The notes: generated by a model not told the origin, from the sequence alone. A DNA stretch of 64,000 nt from Xanthobacteraceae bacterium (GCA_030038415.1 JASHOX010000075.1:19400-83399), one strand, 5' to 3'; shown: positions 1 to 10,338, counted from the first letter of the stretch. Translations and numbers: made by a program.

Positions 1-18
1 ATCGTTGCGGCGGGGTAA
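1..18 (+). CDS. Possible 3' tail of an upstream gene (partial)
   Basis: Frame 1 reads five sense codons (Ile-Val-Ala-Ala-Gly) and a TAA stop just three bases before the start of the ModE-like gene. This spacing would fit the end of an upstream co-transcribed gene cut by the window edge. Too little is present to identify it. Confidence 0.2.
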   Translation: MVAAG

Positions 19-21
19 GCG

Positions 22-432
22 ATGAGCGACGTGCGGCTGACGCTGCGGATCGATTTTGGCGCGGCTGGGGCAATCGGGCCCGGCAAGATCCGGCTTTTGG
101 AGGCCATCCAAAAGACCGGCTCGATCTCGCAAGCCGGACGTTCGCTGCGCATGTCCTATCGCCGGGCTTGGCTCCTGGTCGACGATCTAAACCGTTGCTT
201 TCGTGAACCCGTGGTGACCACGAAGCCCGGCGGCACCCGCGGCGGCGGCGCCACGCTCACGCGATTCGGTCGCGAGGTGATCAAGAAATATCGCTCGATC
301 GAGACTCAGGCAACGAGCGCGGCCAAGCGACAGTTGCGCGATCTGGAAAATGCCCTCCGCACGCGCACGCGTCCACCGAACAAGCGGCTGAAAACCTCGA
401 TCCAGGCCACCAATCAGGCAGCGCCGCGTTAA
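22..432 (+). CDS. ModE-like winged-helix transcriptional regulator (N-terminal domain only)
   Basis: 136 residues. A winged helix-turn-helix of the LysR/ModE type occupies roughly residues 18-85: 'GKIRLLEAIQKTGSISQAGR' is the typical ModE recognition segment, followed by the 'SYRRAW' helix and the 'GGTRGGGATLT' wing. Full ModE (about 260 residues) also has two C-terminal molbindin domains; these are absent, so this is the short DNA-binding-only form found in many alphaproteobacteria. The family regulates molybdate uptake and molybdoenzymes. That would fit a window carrying two molybdoenzyme systems (SoxC and the CoxL-like protein), but the link is inference. The C-terminus is basic. Confidence 0.8.
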   Translation: MSDVRLTLRIDFGAAGAIGPGKIRLLEAIQKTGSISQAGRSLRMSYRRAWLLVDDLNRCFREPVVTTKPGGTRGGGATLTRFGREVIKKYRSIETQATSAAKRQLRDLENALRTRTRPPNKRLKTSIQATNQAAPR

Positions 433-444
433 TCCGCGAGCCCG

Positions 445-2046
445 TTACAGTTCTGCTGCGATGAAATGCGTCACCTTCGGCGCGCCGCTCAAATTGAAGC
501 GTTGCACGGCATCTTGGACCAGACGGTCAGCGTTGGTCACGCGCTCATGCTGGCGTAAGTGCTCCAACCACGATTCCACCAGGAAGGTCTCGACCATACG
601 GCCCGCCTCGGCGGCATCCTCGAAGACGCCCCAGGCATAGGCACCGTCGCGGCGCCGTTCGTGCTCGACCTTGGCCAGCGCTTCGAGGAACGCCTCGCGG
701 TCCGCCGGCCGGATACGGTATTCGACGGTGACCAGGACCGGCCCGCGGTCCTGGCCGATGGCCTGTGCGGTGATCGGCGCGGGCCAGTGCATGGACGGCG
801 TCAGATCGACGCCGACGCCGGTCTGCAGTTTCCACCGCCAGGTGAGGACCGTTGCCGCAACCGTACCGGCTGCAGCGAGAAAGTGCGCAGCCGGCAGCCC
901 GACGCGGACGGCGATTTCGCCCCAAGCCGCGCTGCCGACGGTCAGGCAGCCGAAAAACACCGTCGTATAAAGAGCAAGGCCGCGTGCGCGCACCCAATCC
1001 GGCAGCGCGACTTGCGCGGAGACACCGAGCGTCGCCAAGGCGGCAATCCATGACGCCCCAGCGATGGCGCTGGCGAGAAGTGCAGTAATCGGGTCGCGAG
1101 CGAGACCGTAAAGCACGATTGCCACGGCCTGGCCGAGTGCACCGAGCGCCATGAGCCAGTCCGGTCCGAGTCTGCCTTTCAGCCAAGGCAGAAAAAACGC
1201 TCCGACCACGGCGCTGGCGCCGATGACGCCGAGCAGCACGCCGTAAAACTCCGGCCCTTTGCCGATCTGCTCGCGGCTGACGAGCGGCAGCAAGGCCCAA
1301 TAAGCGCTGGTAAATAAGAAGAAGCCGGCGGCCCGCACCATCGTTGCGCGCAGATGCTGGTTATGCCGCGCGTAGCGCAGGCCGGCCAAAATGGCTTGGC
1401 CGAAGCGTTCGGCCGGCAACAAGGTCCGCGCGCCGTCCCGCGGCCGCCACCACAGCAATGAACCGACGATCGCCAGATTGGCGAGCGCATTGGCCCAGAA
1501 CGGCGCGACCACGCCGTAGGCGGATATGGTCAGGCCGCCAAGCGCCGGCCCAAGGGCGCGCGACACGTTCACCCCGGCGCTGTTGGCGGCAATTGCCGGC
1601 GGCAGATCGTCGTTGGGAACGAGCTGCGGCACGACCGCCTGCCACGCCGGCACGGTCAAGGCTCCGGCGGCGCCAATCAGGAAGGTGAACAGCAGCAAAT
1701 TGCCCGGTGTTGCCAGGCCGAAGGCAACAATGGCGGCATAGATTGCCGAGACCGCGGTTGTCAGCGACTCAACGACAAGCAAAAATTTTCGCTTGTCGAA
1801 AATGTCGGCAAGCGCGCCTGCCGGAATGGCGAACAGGAAAATCGGCAGGGAGCTTGCGGCCTGTACCAGAGCGACGATGAAGGGATCGGGATTGAGGCTC
1901 GTCATCAGCCAGCCGGAGGCGGTGCTGTACATCCACCAGCCGACGTTTGAGATCAGCGTCGCGGTCCAGATGACGGCAAAGCCGCGATGGCGAAACGGCG
2001 CCAAAAAAGACGGCGCCAGACCCACTTTACCTTGGGCTGCACTCAT
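445..2046 (-). CDS. MFS transporter (MFS_3/EntS-like) with C-terminal ABM-like domain
   Basis: About 533 residues from an ATG at 2046 (a TTG at 2061 is possible). Twelve hydrophobic segments spread over residues 25-410 include the MFS loop-2/3 signature (GALADIFDKRKFL), typical of the MFS_3 group that contains the enterobactin exporter EntS. After the membrane part, residues about 430-533 form a soluble tail (VLVTVEYRIRPADREAFLEAL) resembling a dimeric alpha/beta-barrel, antibiotic-biosynthesis-monooxygenase-like domain; this fusion is common in alphaproteobacteria. It is expected to be an inner-membrane drug or metabolite exporter. The substrate cannot be told. It converges on the ModE-like gene with a 12-bp gap. 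Confidence 0.85.
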   Translation of the reverse strand: MSAAQGKVGLAPSFLAPFRHRGFAVIWTATLISNVGWWMYSTASGWLMTSLNPDPFIVALVQAASSLPIFLFAIPAGALADIFDKRKFLLVVESLTTAVSAIYAAIVAFGLATPGNLLLFTFLIGAAGALTVPAWQAVVPQLVPNDDLPPAIAANSAGVNVSRALGPALGGLTISAYGVVAPFWANALANLAIVGSLLWWRPRDGARTLLPAERFGQAILAGLRYARHNQHLRATMVRAAGFFLFTSAYWALLPLVSREQIGKGPEFYGVLLGVIGASAVVGAFFLPWLKGRLGPDWLMALGALGQAVAIVLYGLARDPITALLASAIAGASWIAALATLGVSAQVALPDWVRARGLALYTTVFFGCLTVGSAAWGEIAVRVGLPAAHFLAAAGTVAATVLTWRWKLQTGVGVDLTPSMHWPAPITAQAIGQDRGPVLVTVEYRIRPADREAFLEALAKVEHERRRDGAYAWGVFEDAAEAGRMVETFLVESWLEHLRQHERVTNADRLVQDAVQRFNLSGAPKVTHFIAAEL

Positions 2047-2189
2047 GCCGCCGGTGGCCAATGCGCGAGGCCGCAGCTGACAACTTCCGCTGCCGTGATT
2101 CTGAACATGGCCGCAATCCCTCTCGCCGCAACGGCCTCATGTTACAGAAATCGGCGCGCCGCCTGCAAACGCACGCGATAGCGATTTCG

Positions 2190-2226
2190 CGAAAAGCAAA
2201 AGGCCGCCCCCAAAACGGGGCGGCCT
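2190..2226 (-). terminator. Rho-independent terminator of the DUF1127 gene
   Basis: A perfect 10-bp stem, AGGCCGCCCC (2201-2210) pairing with GGGGCGGCCT (2217-2226), has a 6-nt loop. On the minus strand it is followed by TTTTGCTTTTCG. It lies about 40 bp downstream of the DUF1127 stop codon. Confidence 0.8.
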
Positions 2227-2266
2227 CTCACGTGCCGGATGGGGCATAAGCCGAATAACTCGCTGA

Positions 2267-2467
2267 TTACGCCATCCAGAAAGGCTTATTGGCTTCGCGG
2301 TGCGCGTCGCAACGGGTGATGCCGATGTCGCGCAATGTCGCGTCGCTTAAACCTTCCAACTCTTGGCGCGAGCGCGATCGGCGCTGCCACTCGCCGATAC
2401 GGCGCATAACTTGCTCCCAACTGAACAGACGGTGTGTTCGGAAGCTGGTCATCGTGGTGGTCGTCAT
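2267..2467 (-). CDS. DUF1127 small arginine-rich protein
   Basis: 66 residues. The second half is the DUF1127 (YjiS-like) domain: 'RSRQELEGLSDATLRDIGIT' followed by 'ANKPFW'. The start is the ATG at 2467, with GGAGAG four bases upstream; the frame stays open further up but without an RBS. Members of this family are cytosolic small proteins; some take part in phosphate, carbon or RNA metabolism in Agrobacterium-type bacteria. The gene is monocistronic, with its own strong terminator. Confidence 0.85.
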   Translation of the reverse strand: MTTTTMTSFRTHRLFSWEQVMRRIGEWQRRSRSRQELEGLSDATLRDIGITRCDAHREANKPFWMA

Positions 2468-2631
2468 GGCTCTCTCCACATCCGGCAAAATCAACGTGGC
2501 TGCACTCTAGGCAGAGTTTGCAGTGCAAAATGTGATTGCAAACACAGTTCGGCGCTTTTCTATTAAAGTATTGATATATAAAGATTTTTATCGCCGTGAT
2601 GGCGGTAGTTGCACTGCTTTCTCCACTGCCC

Positions 2632-3702
2632 TTAGGCAGCCGTCGGCGCTGGCGGTGCAATTTCACAAATTTGCGTCACCGGTTCCGGAAGTAAGGCGTC
2701 GGTCCGGTCATAACCGAGAACGCGCAAGATACCTGCGGCCGGACACATGGCAACGGCGAGCCGCGTATAGGGATTGAGAACCGGCTCGCGCACCCAGTCG
2801 AAACTCGGCGCCGATGCCGCGCCGTTCCATCCCTTGAGCGCCTCGCGGCGCGCGCGGCTATAGCTCGCGGCATCGGCGAACGAACTGGTCAGGAAACGGC
2901 GCGTGCCAATGCGGCCCTCCCAGCCCTCCCGCGACGGCACCCAGTCGTTGGCGGCGCTGGTTTCGTTCTCGCGGGTAACGAAATCGGTCTCGGTGCGCTC
3001 GATCACGCAGCGCTCGTTTGCCGCGCAGCCGGCCAGCACATAAATGACCGGGCGCGCCACCGGCGTCGTCTCCAGCATGTGACGCGCCGCGGCGAAATCC
3101 CGGCAAAGCTCGAACGTCCGCCGCAGCAGCTGGTCCGGCGGCATCAGATCCGCCGATCGCCAGATCGCATGCGCATTGGCGGCAAAGTCGTAGGGCCGTA
3201 GCCAGCGATGCGCGGTACGCCGGCGCATCGGCGCCTGATTGACGCAAGCGGCAAAACGGAACGGCGCCATGGCGGTCAGCGCCCCGACATAGCCTGGCCA
3301 GGTGACGCTGTAGAAATCGCCGCAGCCGCCATGCATATGCGCCACTTCGGCGTAACGGCCGAGGCCGAGAAACGGCCAGTCGAGCGTGCGCAGAATCCAC
3401 GGCGCGCCGTCGTGCTCGACAGCAAGCGACGTGCAGGCCCATTGATAGGAGGCATTGAGGAGCCACACACCGGAAAAATCGAGCGCCGTGGCGATTTTCC
3501 CGATCTCATCGACATAGGGCGAACGCGATCGCGCCAGCCAGCGCCGCGATGCCCGATCGAGCGCCGGCACCAGCGGCAAAGACGCGCGCGGCAGAAAGCC
3601 GAGACAGGCGTCGCGCAGCGCGCGCGCCCGCAGCGCGCTCCTTTGCGCGTGATGCGGCGGCCCGCCCTCACGTAGATCGACGATGGGGATAGCGCTCAAC
3701 AC
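2632..3702 (-). CDS. Putative Ntn-fold amidohydrolase (C45/NAAA-like, CTS nucleophile)
   Basis: About 356 residues from a GTG at 3702, with GGAGGG 12 bases upstream; the open frame extends further but overlaps the neighbour. Residues 90-112 read 'CTSLAVEHDGAPWILRTLDW', matching the pattern around the catalytic cysteine of acid-ceramidase/NAAA-like and acyl-CoA:6-APA acyltransferase-like Ntn hydrolases (Cys-Thr-Ser, then Arg-x-Leu-Asp-Trp). Cys90 would be the nucleophile freed by self-cleavage. A later 'ACVNQAP' segment fits the substrate-side Asn. Enzymes of this fold hydrolyse linear amides. The gene follows the CocE-like hydrolase gene by 52 bp on the same strand, so they may form an operon. 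The substrate is unknown. Confidence 0.6.
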   Translation of the reverse strand: MLSAIPIVDLREGGPPHHAQRSALRARALRDACLGFLPRASLPLVPALDRASRRWLARSRSPYVDEIGKIATALDFSGVWLLNASYQWACTSLAVEHDGAPWILRTLDWPFLGLGRYAEVAHMHGGCGDFYSVTWPGYVGALTAMAPFRFAACVNQAPMRRRTAHRWLRPYDFAANAHAIWRSADLMPPDQLLRRTFELCRDFAAARHMLETTPVARPVIYVLAGCAANERCVIERTETDFVTRENETSAANDWVPSREGWEGRIGTRRFLTSSFADAASYSRARREALKGWNGAASAPSFDWVREPVLNPYTRLAVAMCPAAGILRVLGYDRTDALLPEPVTQICEIAPPAPTAA

Positions 3703-3754
3703 TGCCGCATCCTGCCCTCCATTCCGACTGCAAGCGAGTCTAGCAGAAGACGGT

Positions 3755-5569
3755 TCAATCCGCGATAATCGGCAACAGCAAATGCGAGGGATGCTCCCGG
3801 TCGTGATAGACCTTGTGCAGCACCGTCTTGCTCGAGCAGATGTGGTACGGCACGTATTCCGCATTGGTGGCGCCGGCGACGCCGGTCGGCAAATCGAGGC
3901 TGGTAATGTCGAGGCAAATGCGGTGGCCTTGGCGGAACAAATTCGCCGTTGCCATGATCTCGATCCGATATTCCTCGATGGCGCCCGGCGTGACCGGCTT
4001 CGAGGCCGCCCGCGTCAGCGGATGCCATGGCCACCACGGCTTCGAGCGCTTGGCATCGATGGCCCGGTGCGAGGCTTTGAGCCAGCCGCGGGTCACTTCG
4101 CGCTCGGGCAGATCTTTCGGCACCTCGCGCTCACCCTCGCGCACGCTCAAGACCGAAACGTCGGGGCCGACGTCCTTGAGGATGACAATCCAGTTGGTGT
4201 CGTCCTGGTCGATCGAGGCATAAAGCGTCAGCGCGACCGGCCCGGCCACCAAGACGTCATGCGGCAGCGGATCGGTCATGTAGCGCAGGCGCTGGATGAC
4301 GTTGGTCTGCGACGGCGGCATTTGCACGAAAGCGTCGGGCGGCTGCGTCTCGGTGGCGCTTGACGGCGCGATGGTATCGGTCGTCAACCGCTCCCAGCTC
4401 TTCAGATAAAGCTTTGTCCATTGCGTTTCCGGCAACGGCCAGTCGCCGGCACTGCGCCACTTGTTGGCTCCCATGACCCAGAACCGCACCGGCGCCTCGT
4501 CCATGATGCCGGTGTCGATGCCTTTGAGCCAATGATCGTGCCAGCGCAGGACTTCGCTGTGGAAGGTGTGATACGGCCGTTCCAGATGCGCCGGCCCGGC
4601 GAGCAAGAGCTTCTTCGGCGCCTTGATGTTGCGAAACCAGTGCTGGCAGCCGTTGAGATGCGTCTTGTAGCTGTAGCCGTACCAGCCGGAACCGGTATAG
4701 GTCGGCACCTTTATTTGCTCAAACTCGGCCTCGCTTTTTTGCACCGCCGCTTCTGAGTCGAACGGATCGACCAGCACATTGTAATAAGGCGGCATGTGCT
4801 GGCCTTTTTGCGCAATCAGATTGTAGACGTGCGGATACATTTTGTAATCGGGATTGTTCATGGCGTCACGCCAGAGCTTCTCGCGTTCCGCCGGCAAGGC
4901 GCCGGGCGGCCCCTTGTGCTGATGCATCGCCGAGAAATGGCCGACCAGATAACGGAACAAATGGATGACGCCGCCCGGATATTCGTCGCGAAAACCGCCG
5001 AGCTCGCCATAGGCGCCGCGCGAATCGAACGGGAAGATTGCTTTGAGGTGCGGCGGCTGCTTCTTGGCGACCGCAAGCTGCTCGGCGCCGAAACCGGAGA
5101 TGCCGACCATCCCGACATTGCCGTCGCACCAGTCCTGGGCCGCGATCCATTCGATGAGATCGTAGCAATCCCATTCGCGCGAGCCGCCGCTTTCGGATTT
5201 ACCGACGCCGCGCGGCGAGCCGATGATGTGAACGTAGCCGCGCGACACCAGAAACTTTGTGTCACCAGCCTCCAGGGGGCCTGTCCACAGCGGCGACCAG
5301 GCCGGCTGCGGCGGCAACGCTGCCGCCATGTCCGGTCCCTGAAAGTCCTTGTTGTAGATTGCGAAGGCCAATAGAGCGGGAAATTTTCCGCTCGCCTGCG
5401 GCCGATAGACGTCAACGCAGATTTTGGCGCCGTCGCGCATCGGCACCATGACGTCCATGTCGCGCGTGATCGAGGAAAAGATCGGCGCGCGGTCGTAACT
5501 CGGTCCTGGATTTTCCGCCGACTGCAATAGTTGAGACGACGATCCCGGAGCCGACGCCTCGACGCTCAC
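3755..5569 (-). CDS. CocE/NonD family hydrolase (X-Pro dipeptidyl-peptidase S15-like), catalytic Asp not conserved
   Basis: 604 residues from a GTG at 5569 with GGGAGGG four bases upstream. The alpha/beta-hydrolase core (residues about 35-340) has the nucleophile elbow G-I-S158-G-F-G and a histidine in 'GPAH' (His328). A C-terminal jelly-roll typical of CocE begins near residue 380 ('LKSWERL') and ends with 'ITSLDLPT'. In the family the acid residue sits in a GWYD motif; here the matching place reads GWYG (Gly298). The acid may therefore come from elsewhere, or the enzyme may be altered. No signal peptide is evident. The substrate class would be esters or acyl-peptides. Confidence 0.8.
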   Translation of the reverse strand: MSVEASAPGSSSQLLQSAENPGPSYDRAPIFSSITRDMDVMVPMRDGAKICVDVYRPQASGKFPALLAFAIYNKDFQGPDMAAALPPQPAWSPLWTGPLEAGDTKFLVSRGYVHIIGSPRGVGKSESGGSREWDCYDLIEWIAAQDWCDGNVGMVGISGFGAEQLAVAKKQPPHLKAIFPFDSRGAYGELGGFRDEYPGGVIHLFRYLVGHFSAMHQHKGPPGALPAEREKLWRDAMNNPDYKMYPHVYNLIAQKGQHMPPYYNVLVDPFDSEAAVQKSEAEFEQIKVPTYTGSGWYGYSYKTHLNGCQHWFRNIKAPKKLLLAGPAHLERPYHTFHSEVLRWHDHWLKGIDTGIMDEAPVRFWVMGANKWRSAGDWPLPETQWTKLYLKSWERLTTDTIAPSSATETQPPDAFVQMPPSQTNVIQRLRYMTDPLPHDVLVAGPVALTLYASIDQDDTNWIVILKDVGPDVSVLSVREGEREVPKDLPEREVTRGWLKASHRAIDAKRSKPWWPWHPLTRAASKPVTPGAIEEYRIEIMATANLFRQGHRICLDITSLDLPTGVAGATNAEYVPYHICSSKTVLHKVYHDREHPSHLLLPIIAD

Positions 5570-5724
5570 GTAACCCTCCCCTACGCGCAACGTCCGCGCG
5601 CATGCGATTGCAATTTGTGCGTGGTGCACTCGATGAACGCGTCATCATCGTCAATGCGCCGCGGCTTGGCAAGCAAGTCGCCGACCGCGCGATATCGACT
5701 GAACCGGACGCGACGCTATCGCCG

Positions 5725-7686
5725 CTAGAACTCGGCGTCTTCTTTGACCGCCACGGCGGACGTCGTGCGCTTGCCGACGACAGGTCCGCCACGCGCTGCG
5801 CCGGACGGCCGCTTCGGCAAGGCCGCGATCGAAGCCGCCTTCGTGCTTGGCGTCCGCGCGTGTTCGGTCGCCGTGCCGGTGTTGAAACGGAAGAACGAGA
5901 TGCGATCGTCCATGGCTTTGGCCTGCTGCTCGAGCGTTTTAGCGGTCGCGGCGTTCTCTTCGACCAAGGCGGAATTCTGCTGCGTCGCCTCGTCCATTTG
6001 AGCAAGCGCCTTATCGACCTGCTCGATGCCGGTCGCCTGCTCGGCGCTGGCATTGGCGATGTCGGAGACGATCGTCGCCACCGTCTTGATCGACTCGACG
6101 ATCTCGGTGAGCGCCGTCCCCGCCTGATTGACGAGTTCCACGCCTTCGCGCACTTGGCCGCTCGAATTGGTGATCAGGTCTTTGATATCCTTGGCGGCCT
6201 GCGAGGAGCGCTGCGCCAGCGAGCGCACCTCCGAGGCCACCACGGCAAAGCCGCGGCCGGCATCGCCGGCGCGCGCCGCTTCCACGGCGGCATTGAGCGC
6301 CAAGAGGTTGGTCTGCCGGGCAATCTCGTCGATCACTGAGATGATGTCGCCGATCTTGCCGGAGGAGGCCTCGATCTGCGCCATGGCCGCGACCGCCTTG
6401 GCCACCACCTCGCCGCCGCGATCGGCGACCTCACGGGCTTTGCCGGTTGACTCGTTGGCTTGTTTCGCATTCTCGGCGTTCTTCTTCACGGTGGTGGCGA
6501 TTTCTTCCATCGAGGCCGACGTCTGCTCCAGGCTCGCCGCCTGCTCCTCCGTACGCTGCGACAGGTCCGTGGTGCTCGTCGAAATTTCCGCAGTCGCGTT
6601 CGAAACCTCCCGCGTCGACTCGACGATCGATTCGATTGTCTCGCGGAGCAGTGAAATGGTGCTATTGAAGTCGTCTTTAACTTGGCGATAGGCTTCGCTG
6701 AAGTTATCCTCCAGCTGAGCAGTCAAATCGCCTTCGGCAAGCTTGGAAAGGCCGTGGGCTAAAGCCTTGAGCGAGTGCGCCTGCTCGGCTGCGGCAGCGG
6801 TCTTCCCGGCCTCGGCCTCACGGCGCTCGGCTTCAGCCGCCGTCCGTTCGGCTTCGGCTTGATCGCGCTGTTTCTGAGCGTCGGCCTCGATCTGCAATTT
6901 CTCGATGGCGGACGTCTTGAAGCTGTGGAAAGCGCGGGCAAAGTCGCCGATCTCATCCGTGCGTTCGACACCGTCGAACGTGGCGTGTAGATTGCCGGCT
7001 GCAAGCTCCATCATGACGAGCCGCATCCGGTTCACGAGTAAGATGACGGTGCGGTAGACGAAAATCGTTCCCGCAGCACCCATGAGAACCGCGATCACGG
7101 CGATGATGACAAGCAATTCAGCGTTCAAGCTTTTGACGCTTTCCACCAAACCTTGAGCTCGGTCCTGGTGCCCGGCGTAGGCCCTCTCAAGCTCGCTCAA
7201 ACGATTGTTGAGCTCGATGCGAGAGTTACGGTTGGCATCATTATCGCCGAACGTTCTAGCTGCCGCGGTGCTGTCCTCCCGGGCCAAGCGGACCAGTTCA
7301 GTGCGGAATTCAATAAAATGGTCGATGCTGGCGGCAAGTGCCTCGATCTTGGTGCGCTCGGAGTCAATGGCGACATTGTGCCATGCACCGACGGTCTTCT
7401 TCATATCGGCCAAGTGCTTCAATAGCGACGTGCCAAATTGCTCTGCCGTTTTCCAATCGGGCGACATATAGATGCCGCGCGACTCCATCACCACGGCATA
7501 GACTTGGCCGTCGAGATGCTCGAGATACACCACGCCCTTGCCCGCGGAGTCGACGGCTTGCTCGGCTCGATCGCTCTGCCACATCCCATACGCGGTCATG
7601 CCAAAGCACGCGACCGGTAGCAGACTGAGAAACCCTATGACCCCAAATACCCTTTGCTTGAGGGTGGCGTTTCGCATGATTCGCAT
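5725..7686 (-). CDS. Methyl-accepting chemotaxis protein 1
   Basis: 653 residues from the ATG at 7686, which has GGAAG six bases upstream; other ATGs lie at 7746 and 7677. TM1 is at residues 13-35, a periplasmic four-helix-bundle-type sensor at 36-188, TM2 at about 190-215, then a HAMP domain, a coiled-coil linker rich in Glu/Ala/Arg, a second HAMP-like segment, and the MCP signalling domain with the conserved hairpin tip ([20 protein letters not shown]). The chain ends KEDAEF, a short acidic-aromatic tail shared with its neighbours and placed like a CheR/CheB docking pentapeptide. It is last in the cheW-MCP block and 94 bp from MCP2. Confidence 0.9.
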   Translation of the reverse strand: MRIMRNATLKQRVFGVIGFLSLLPVACFGMTAYGMWQSDRAEQAVDSAGKGVVYLEHLDGQVYAVVMESRGIYMSPDWKTAEQFGTSLLKHLADMKKTVGAWHNVAIDSERTKIEALAASIDHFIEFRTELVRLAREDSTAAARTFGDNDANRNSRIELNNRLSELERAYAGHQDRAQGLVESVKSLNAELLVIIAVIAVLMGAAGTIFVYRTVILLVNRMRLVMMELAAGNLHATFDGVERTDEIGDFARAFHSFKTSAIEKLQIEADAQKQRDQAEAERTAAEAERREAEAGKTAAAAEQAHSLKALAHGLSKLAEGDLTAQLEDNFSEAYRQVKDDFNSTISLLRETIESIVESTREVSNATAEISTSTTDLSQRTEEQAASLEQTSASMEEIATTVKKNAENAKQANESTGKAREVADRGGEVVAKAVAAMAQIEASSGKIGDIISVIDEIARQTNLLALNAAVEAARAGDAGRGFAVVASEVRSLAQRSSQAAKDIKDLITNSSGQVREGVELVNQAGTALTEIVESIKTVATIVSDIANASAEQATGIEQVDKALAQMDEATQQNSALVEENAATAKTLEQQAKAMDDRISFFRFNTGTATEHARTPSTKAASIAALPKRPSGAARGGPVVGKRTTSAVAVKEDAEF

Positions 7687-7780
7687 GCGTCGCTTCCGCG
7701 TCTTCCGCGACCCAGATTCGACGGAGGAGCTGATGTCAGGTTTCATTCGAAATATTCCGTAGTGCTGCAGGCCTTGCCGG

Positions 7781-9763
7781 CTAGAACTCGGCGTCTTCCT
7801 TGAGTGCGACGGCGGACGTGGTGCGCATTTGCACGACGGGCTTGGCGGCCGGCGTCGGCCGCTTGGGCGGCACCGGCGCCTGGGCGCTCGAGGTCCCCCC
7901 ATGATCCGCTTTGTTCGCTGTTCCGTCGCCGAGCTGAAAGAAGGTGACGCGTTCGTCCATGGCCCTGGCCTGCTGTTCGAGCGCCTTCGCCGTCGCCGCG
8001 TTCTCCTCGACCAAGGCCGAGTTCTGCTGCGTCGCCTCGTCCATCTGGGCGAGCGCCTTGTTGACCTGCTCGATGCCGGTCGACTGCTCAGCGCTGGCAT
8101 TGGCGATGTCGGAGACGATCGTCGCCACCGTCTTGATCGAATCGACGATCTCGGTGAGCGCCGTCCCGGCCTGATTGACGAGTTCCACGCCTTCGCGCAC
8201 CTGACCGCCCGATTTGGTGATCAGGTCCTTGATGTCCTTGGCGGCCTGCGAGGACCGTTGCGCCAGCGAGCGTACCTCCGAGGCGACCACGGCAAAGCCG
8301 CGGCCGGCGTCGCCGGCGCGCGCCGCTTCGACCGCGGCATTGAGCGCTAGCAAATTGGTCTGGCGGGCGATCTCGTCGATCACGCCGATGATGTCGGAGA
8401 CCTTGTGCGAGGTTTCCTCGATGCGTGCCATGGCGTCGACCGCCTTGGCCACCACCTGGCCGCCGCGATCGGCGACCTCGCGCGTGCCGCTGGCCGATTG
8501 ATTGGCGGCGTGGGCGCTTTCGGCGTTTTTCTTCACGGTCGCCGCGAGCTCTTCCATCGATGCCGAGGTCTCTTCCAGGCCGGCGGCCTGCGCCTCGGTG
8601 CGCTGCGACAGGTCGGTGGTGCTGGTCGAAATCTCCGCAGTCGCGATCGAAACCTCGCGCGCGATTTGCGCAATCGACCGAATGGTATCCTGAAGCTGCG
8701 CGACGGTGGCATTGAAGTCGTCTTTGATTTTCCGATAGGTGTCGGAAAATCCGGCGTCGAGGCAGACTGTCAGATCGCCATCCGAGAGACTCTGGAGTGC
8801 CGCGGCCAGGAGATTGAGCACCTGCGTCTGTTCCTCGGCGGCCTTGGCGCGTTCCGCAGCGGCCTTAGCCTGAGCCTCCACCTCGAGCGTCCGCCGCCGT
8901 TCGGCCTCTTCGGCTTCCCGCGCGCGACGGGCGGCGGCCTCTTCGGCTTCCGAGCGGGCCTTTTCAGCCGCCGTCACCTTGATGCCTTGGACGGCGGCCG
9001 CTATCTCGCCGATCTCGTCCTTGCGCCCAAGCCCCGGAAGCGCCGTGTCGAAATCGCCCTCCGCCATGCGCTTGATCGCCGCGGCGATGCCCGTAACCGG
9101 CCGTGAAATTCCCCGGCTGATGAGAAGCGACGCAGCCCCGCCGACACCGATCATCATCACCACGATGGCGATGAGCAGCGTCGCCTGGCGGTCGAGCGCA
9201 GCATCGTTGCTGGCGACGCTATCGTCGCGGTATTCATTGGCGGCTTTGGTCAGCTCATCAGTCAATTTTGCGATCGCTATGAAGTTGCGGGTGGCGCTCA
9301 TCATCATCGTCAACGCCGTGCCGGCATCGCCGTCGGCGATGTCGATCACGGCCTTGGCTTGTTTGATGTAATTCGGAACTGTGGTCTTGAGCTCCCTCAG
9401 CTTGTCGCCGGTCGTGCTATTGTCGAATGCGAGACGGTCGAGCGTCTGCGATTTCTCCGCCAGTTCGTTCAGCGCCTTCGTGGCGATACCGGCGAGTTCC
9501 TTGATTTTCTTCTCGTCAGTCTCATTGGCGGCCGTCGCCGTGAGTCGGTAGAGGAGGACCTGCGCGCGCCATGCCGATGTATTGAAATCGCCCAGGGTTT
9601 GCGCCTGGCGTACCGGACCGGCCATGAGCGCCGCGACCGCTGCCTGGTTGGCACGCTGAACTTTGACGGCATACAGGCCGACGCCGGCCAACACCATGAT
9701 CAACAAGGCCGGCGCGACGAGAACTTTCCAGCAAAGGCGCAGGTTATGGTACCAGTTGAACAT
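7781..9763 (-). CDS. Methyl-accepting chemotaxis protein 2
   Basis: 660 residues: TM1 at about 13-31, a four-helix-bundle periplasmic domain, TM2 at about 188-212 ([20 protein letters not shown]), HAMP, a charged coiled coil of Glu-Ala-Arg repeats at 275-320, a second HAMP-like segment and the MCP signalling domain. The tip sequence and the terminal KEDAEF match MCP1. The 3' part is nearly identical at the DNA level to MCP3, including a 116-bp block (7949-8064) without any mismatch. It is a membrane chemoreceptor that would signal through CheW/CheA; the ligand is unknown. Confidence 0.9.
   Translation of the reverse strand: MFNWYHNLRLCWKVLVAPALLIMVLAGVGLYAVKVQRANQAAVAALMAGPVRQAQTLGDFNTSAWRAQVLLYRLTATAANETDEKKIKELAGIATKALNELAEKSQTLDRLAFDNSTTGDKLRELKTTVPNYIKQAKAVIDIADGDAGTALTMMMSATRNFIAIAKLTDELTKAANEYRDDSVASNDAALDRQATLLIAIVVMMIGVGGAASLLISRGISRPVTGIAAAIKRMAEGDFDTALPGLGRKDEIGEIAAAVQGIKVTAAEKARSEAEEAAARRAREAEEAERRRTLEVEAQAKAAAERAKAAEEQTQVLNLLAAALQSLSDGDLTVCLDAGFSDTYRKIKDDFNATVAQLQDTIRSIAQIAREVSIATAEISTSTTDLSQRTEAQAAGLEETSASMEELAATVKKNAESAHAANQSASGTREVADRGGQVVAKAVDAMARIEETSHKVSDIIGVIDEIARQTNLLALNAAVEAARAGDAGRGFAVVASEVRSLAQRSSQAAKDIKDLITKSGGQVREGVELVNQAGTALTEIVDSIKTVATIVSDIANASAEQSTGIEQVNKALAQMDEATQQNSALVEENAATAKALEQQARAMDERVTFFQLGDGTANKADHGGTSSAQAPVPPKRPTPAAKPVVQMRTTSAVALKEDAEF
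7949..8064. repeat. 116-bp perfect direct repeat, copy A (in MCP2)
   Basis: This stretch is identical, base for base, to 10544-10659 in MCP3. It encodes the end of the MCP signalling domain. Neighbouring sequence on both sides diverges, so the edges are sharp, which suggests recent gene conversion. Confidence 0.9.
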
Positions 9764-9849
9764 AGCGCGACGTCCATTCCACAGCGATCGAATATCCGGC
9801 CCTGCCGGACTATGAGGATCGCCGCAACGGCGACCCTGATGTCCTCGCG

Positions 9850-10338
9850 CTATTGCTTATAGACGCCGGAGCAGATGATGTCGTCGCCGACAACCTCGCA
9901 ATAGGCCTCCTTGGGCTCGATCCTCTTGGTCTCCGGATCCACGAATTTGTAGTCCTGCCAGAAAGCTTTTTCCTTTGCTGCGAGCGCCATGCGATCTTTG
10001 ACGTAGTACTTGCCGTCGACGTCTTGCGCGTCGCTCATGTCTTTGCCGATGAGTTTCGCATTGGCGCCATGCGCCAGCACGATGCCTTTCGTGCTGTAGA
10101 CGAGAATGTACAGATCGCGATCGGTGAATTCGCCGCCCTTGGCGTCGAATGCGGCAAAGGCTTTGTCGGAGCCTTCCTTTTCGAAGTAGGCGACGGCCTT
10201 GTTCACCATGGCGACGGCTTCGTCCTTCGTGGCGTGCTCCGCAGCCAAGGCGGGAAGATTTGTGGCGGGAAGAATTGCGGCGAGAAGACTTGCGGCGAGA
10301 GGAAGTGCAGCGGCGGTTACGGTCGTCGTGGCTTTCAT
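9850..10338 (-). CDS. Secreted single-Cache-domain protein
   Basis: 162 residues. A Sec signal peptide (residues 1-33, ending LPALA-AEHA) precedes one Cache_2-type sensor domain: '[20 protein letters not shown]' helix, then '[17 protein letters not shown]' strand and '[18 protein letters not shown]'. There is no membrane segment or signalling domain, so this is a free periplasmic ligand-binding module. It lies between two MCP genes on the same strand (86 bp before MCP2, 23 bp after the tail of MCP3), so it may present a ligand to one of these receptors. That partnership is inference. Confidence 0.85.
   Translation of the reverse strand: MKATTTVTAAALPLAASLLAAILPATNLPALAAEHATKDEAVAMVNKAVAYFEKEGSDKAFAAFDAKGGEFTDRDLYILVYSTKGIVLAHGANAKLIGKDMSDAQDVDGKYYVKDRMALAAKEKAFWQDYKFVDPETKRIEPKEAYCEVVGDDIICSGVYKQ

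Noticed and set aside
5602..6339. Plus-strand frame of 245 codons over the MCP1 3' end
   Set aside because: Similar mirror frames appear over MCP2 and MCP3, as expected for shadows of repeated genes.
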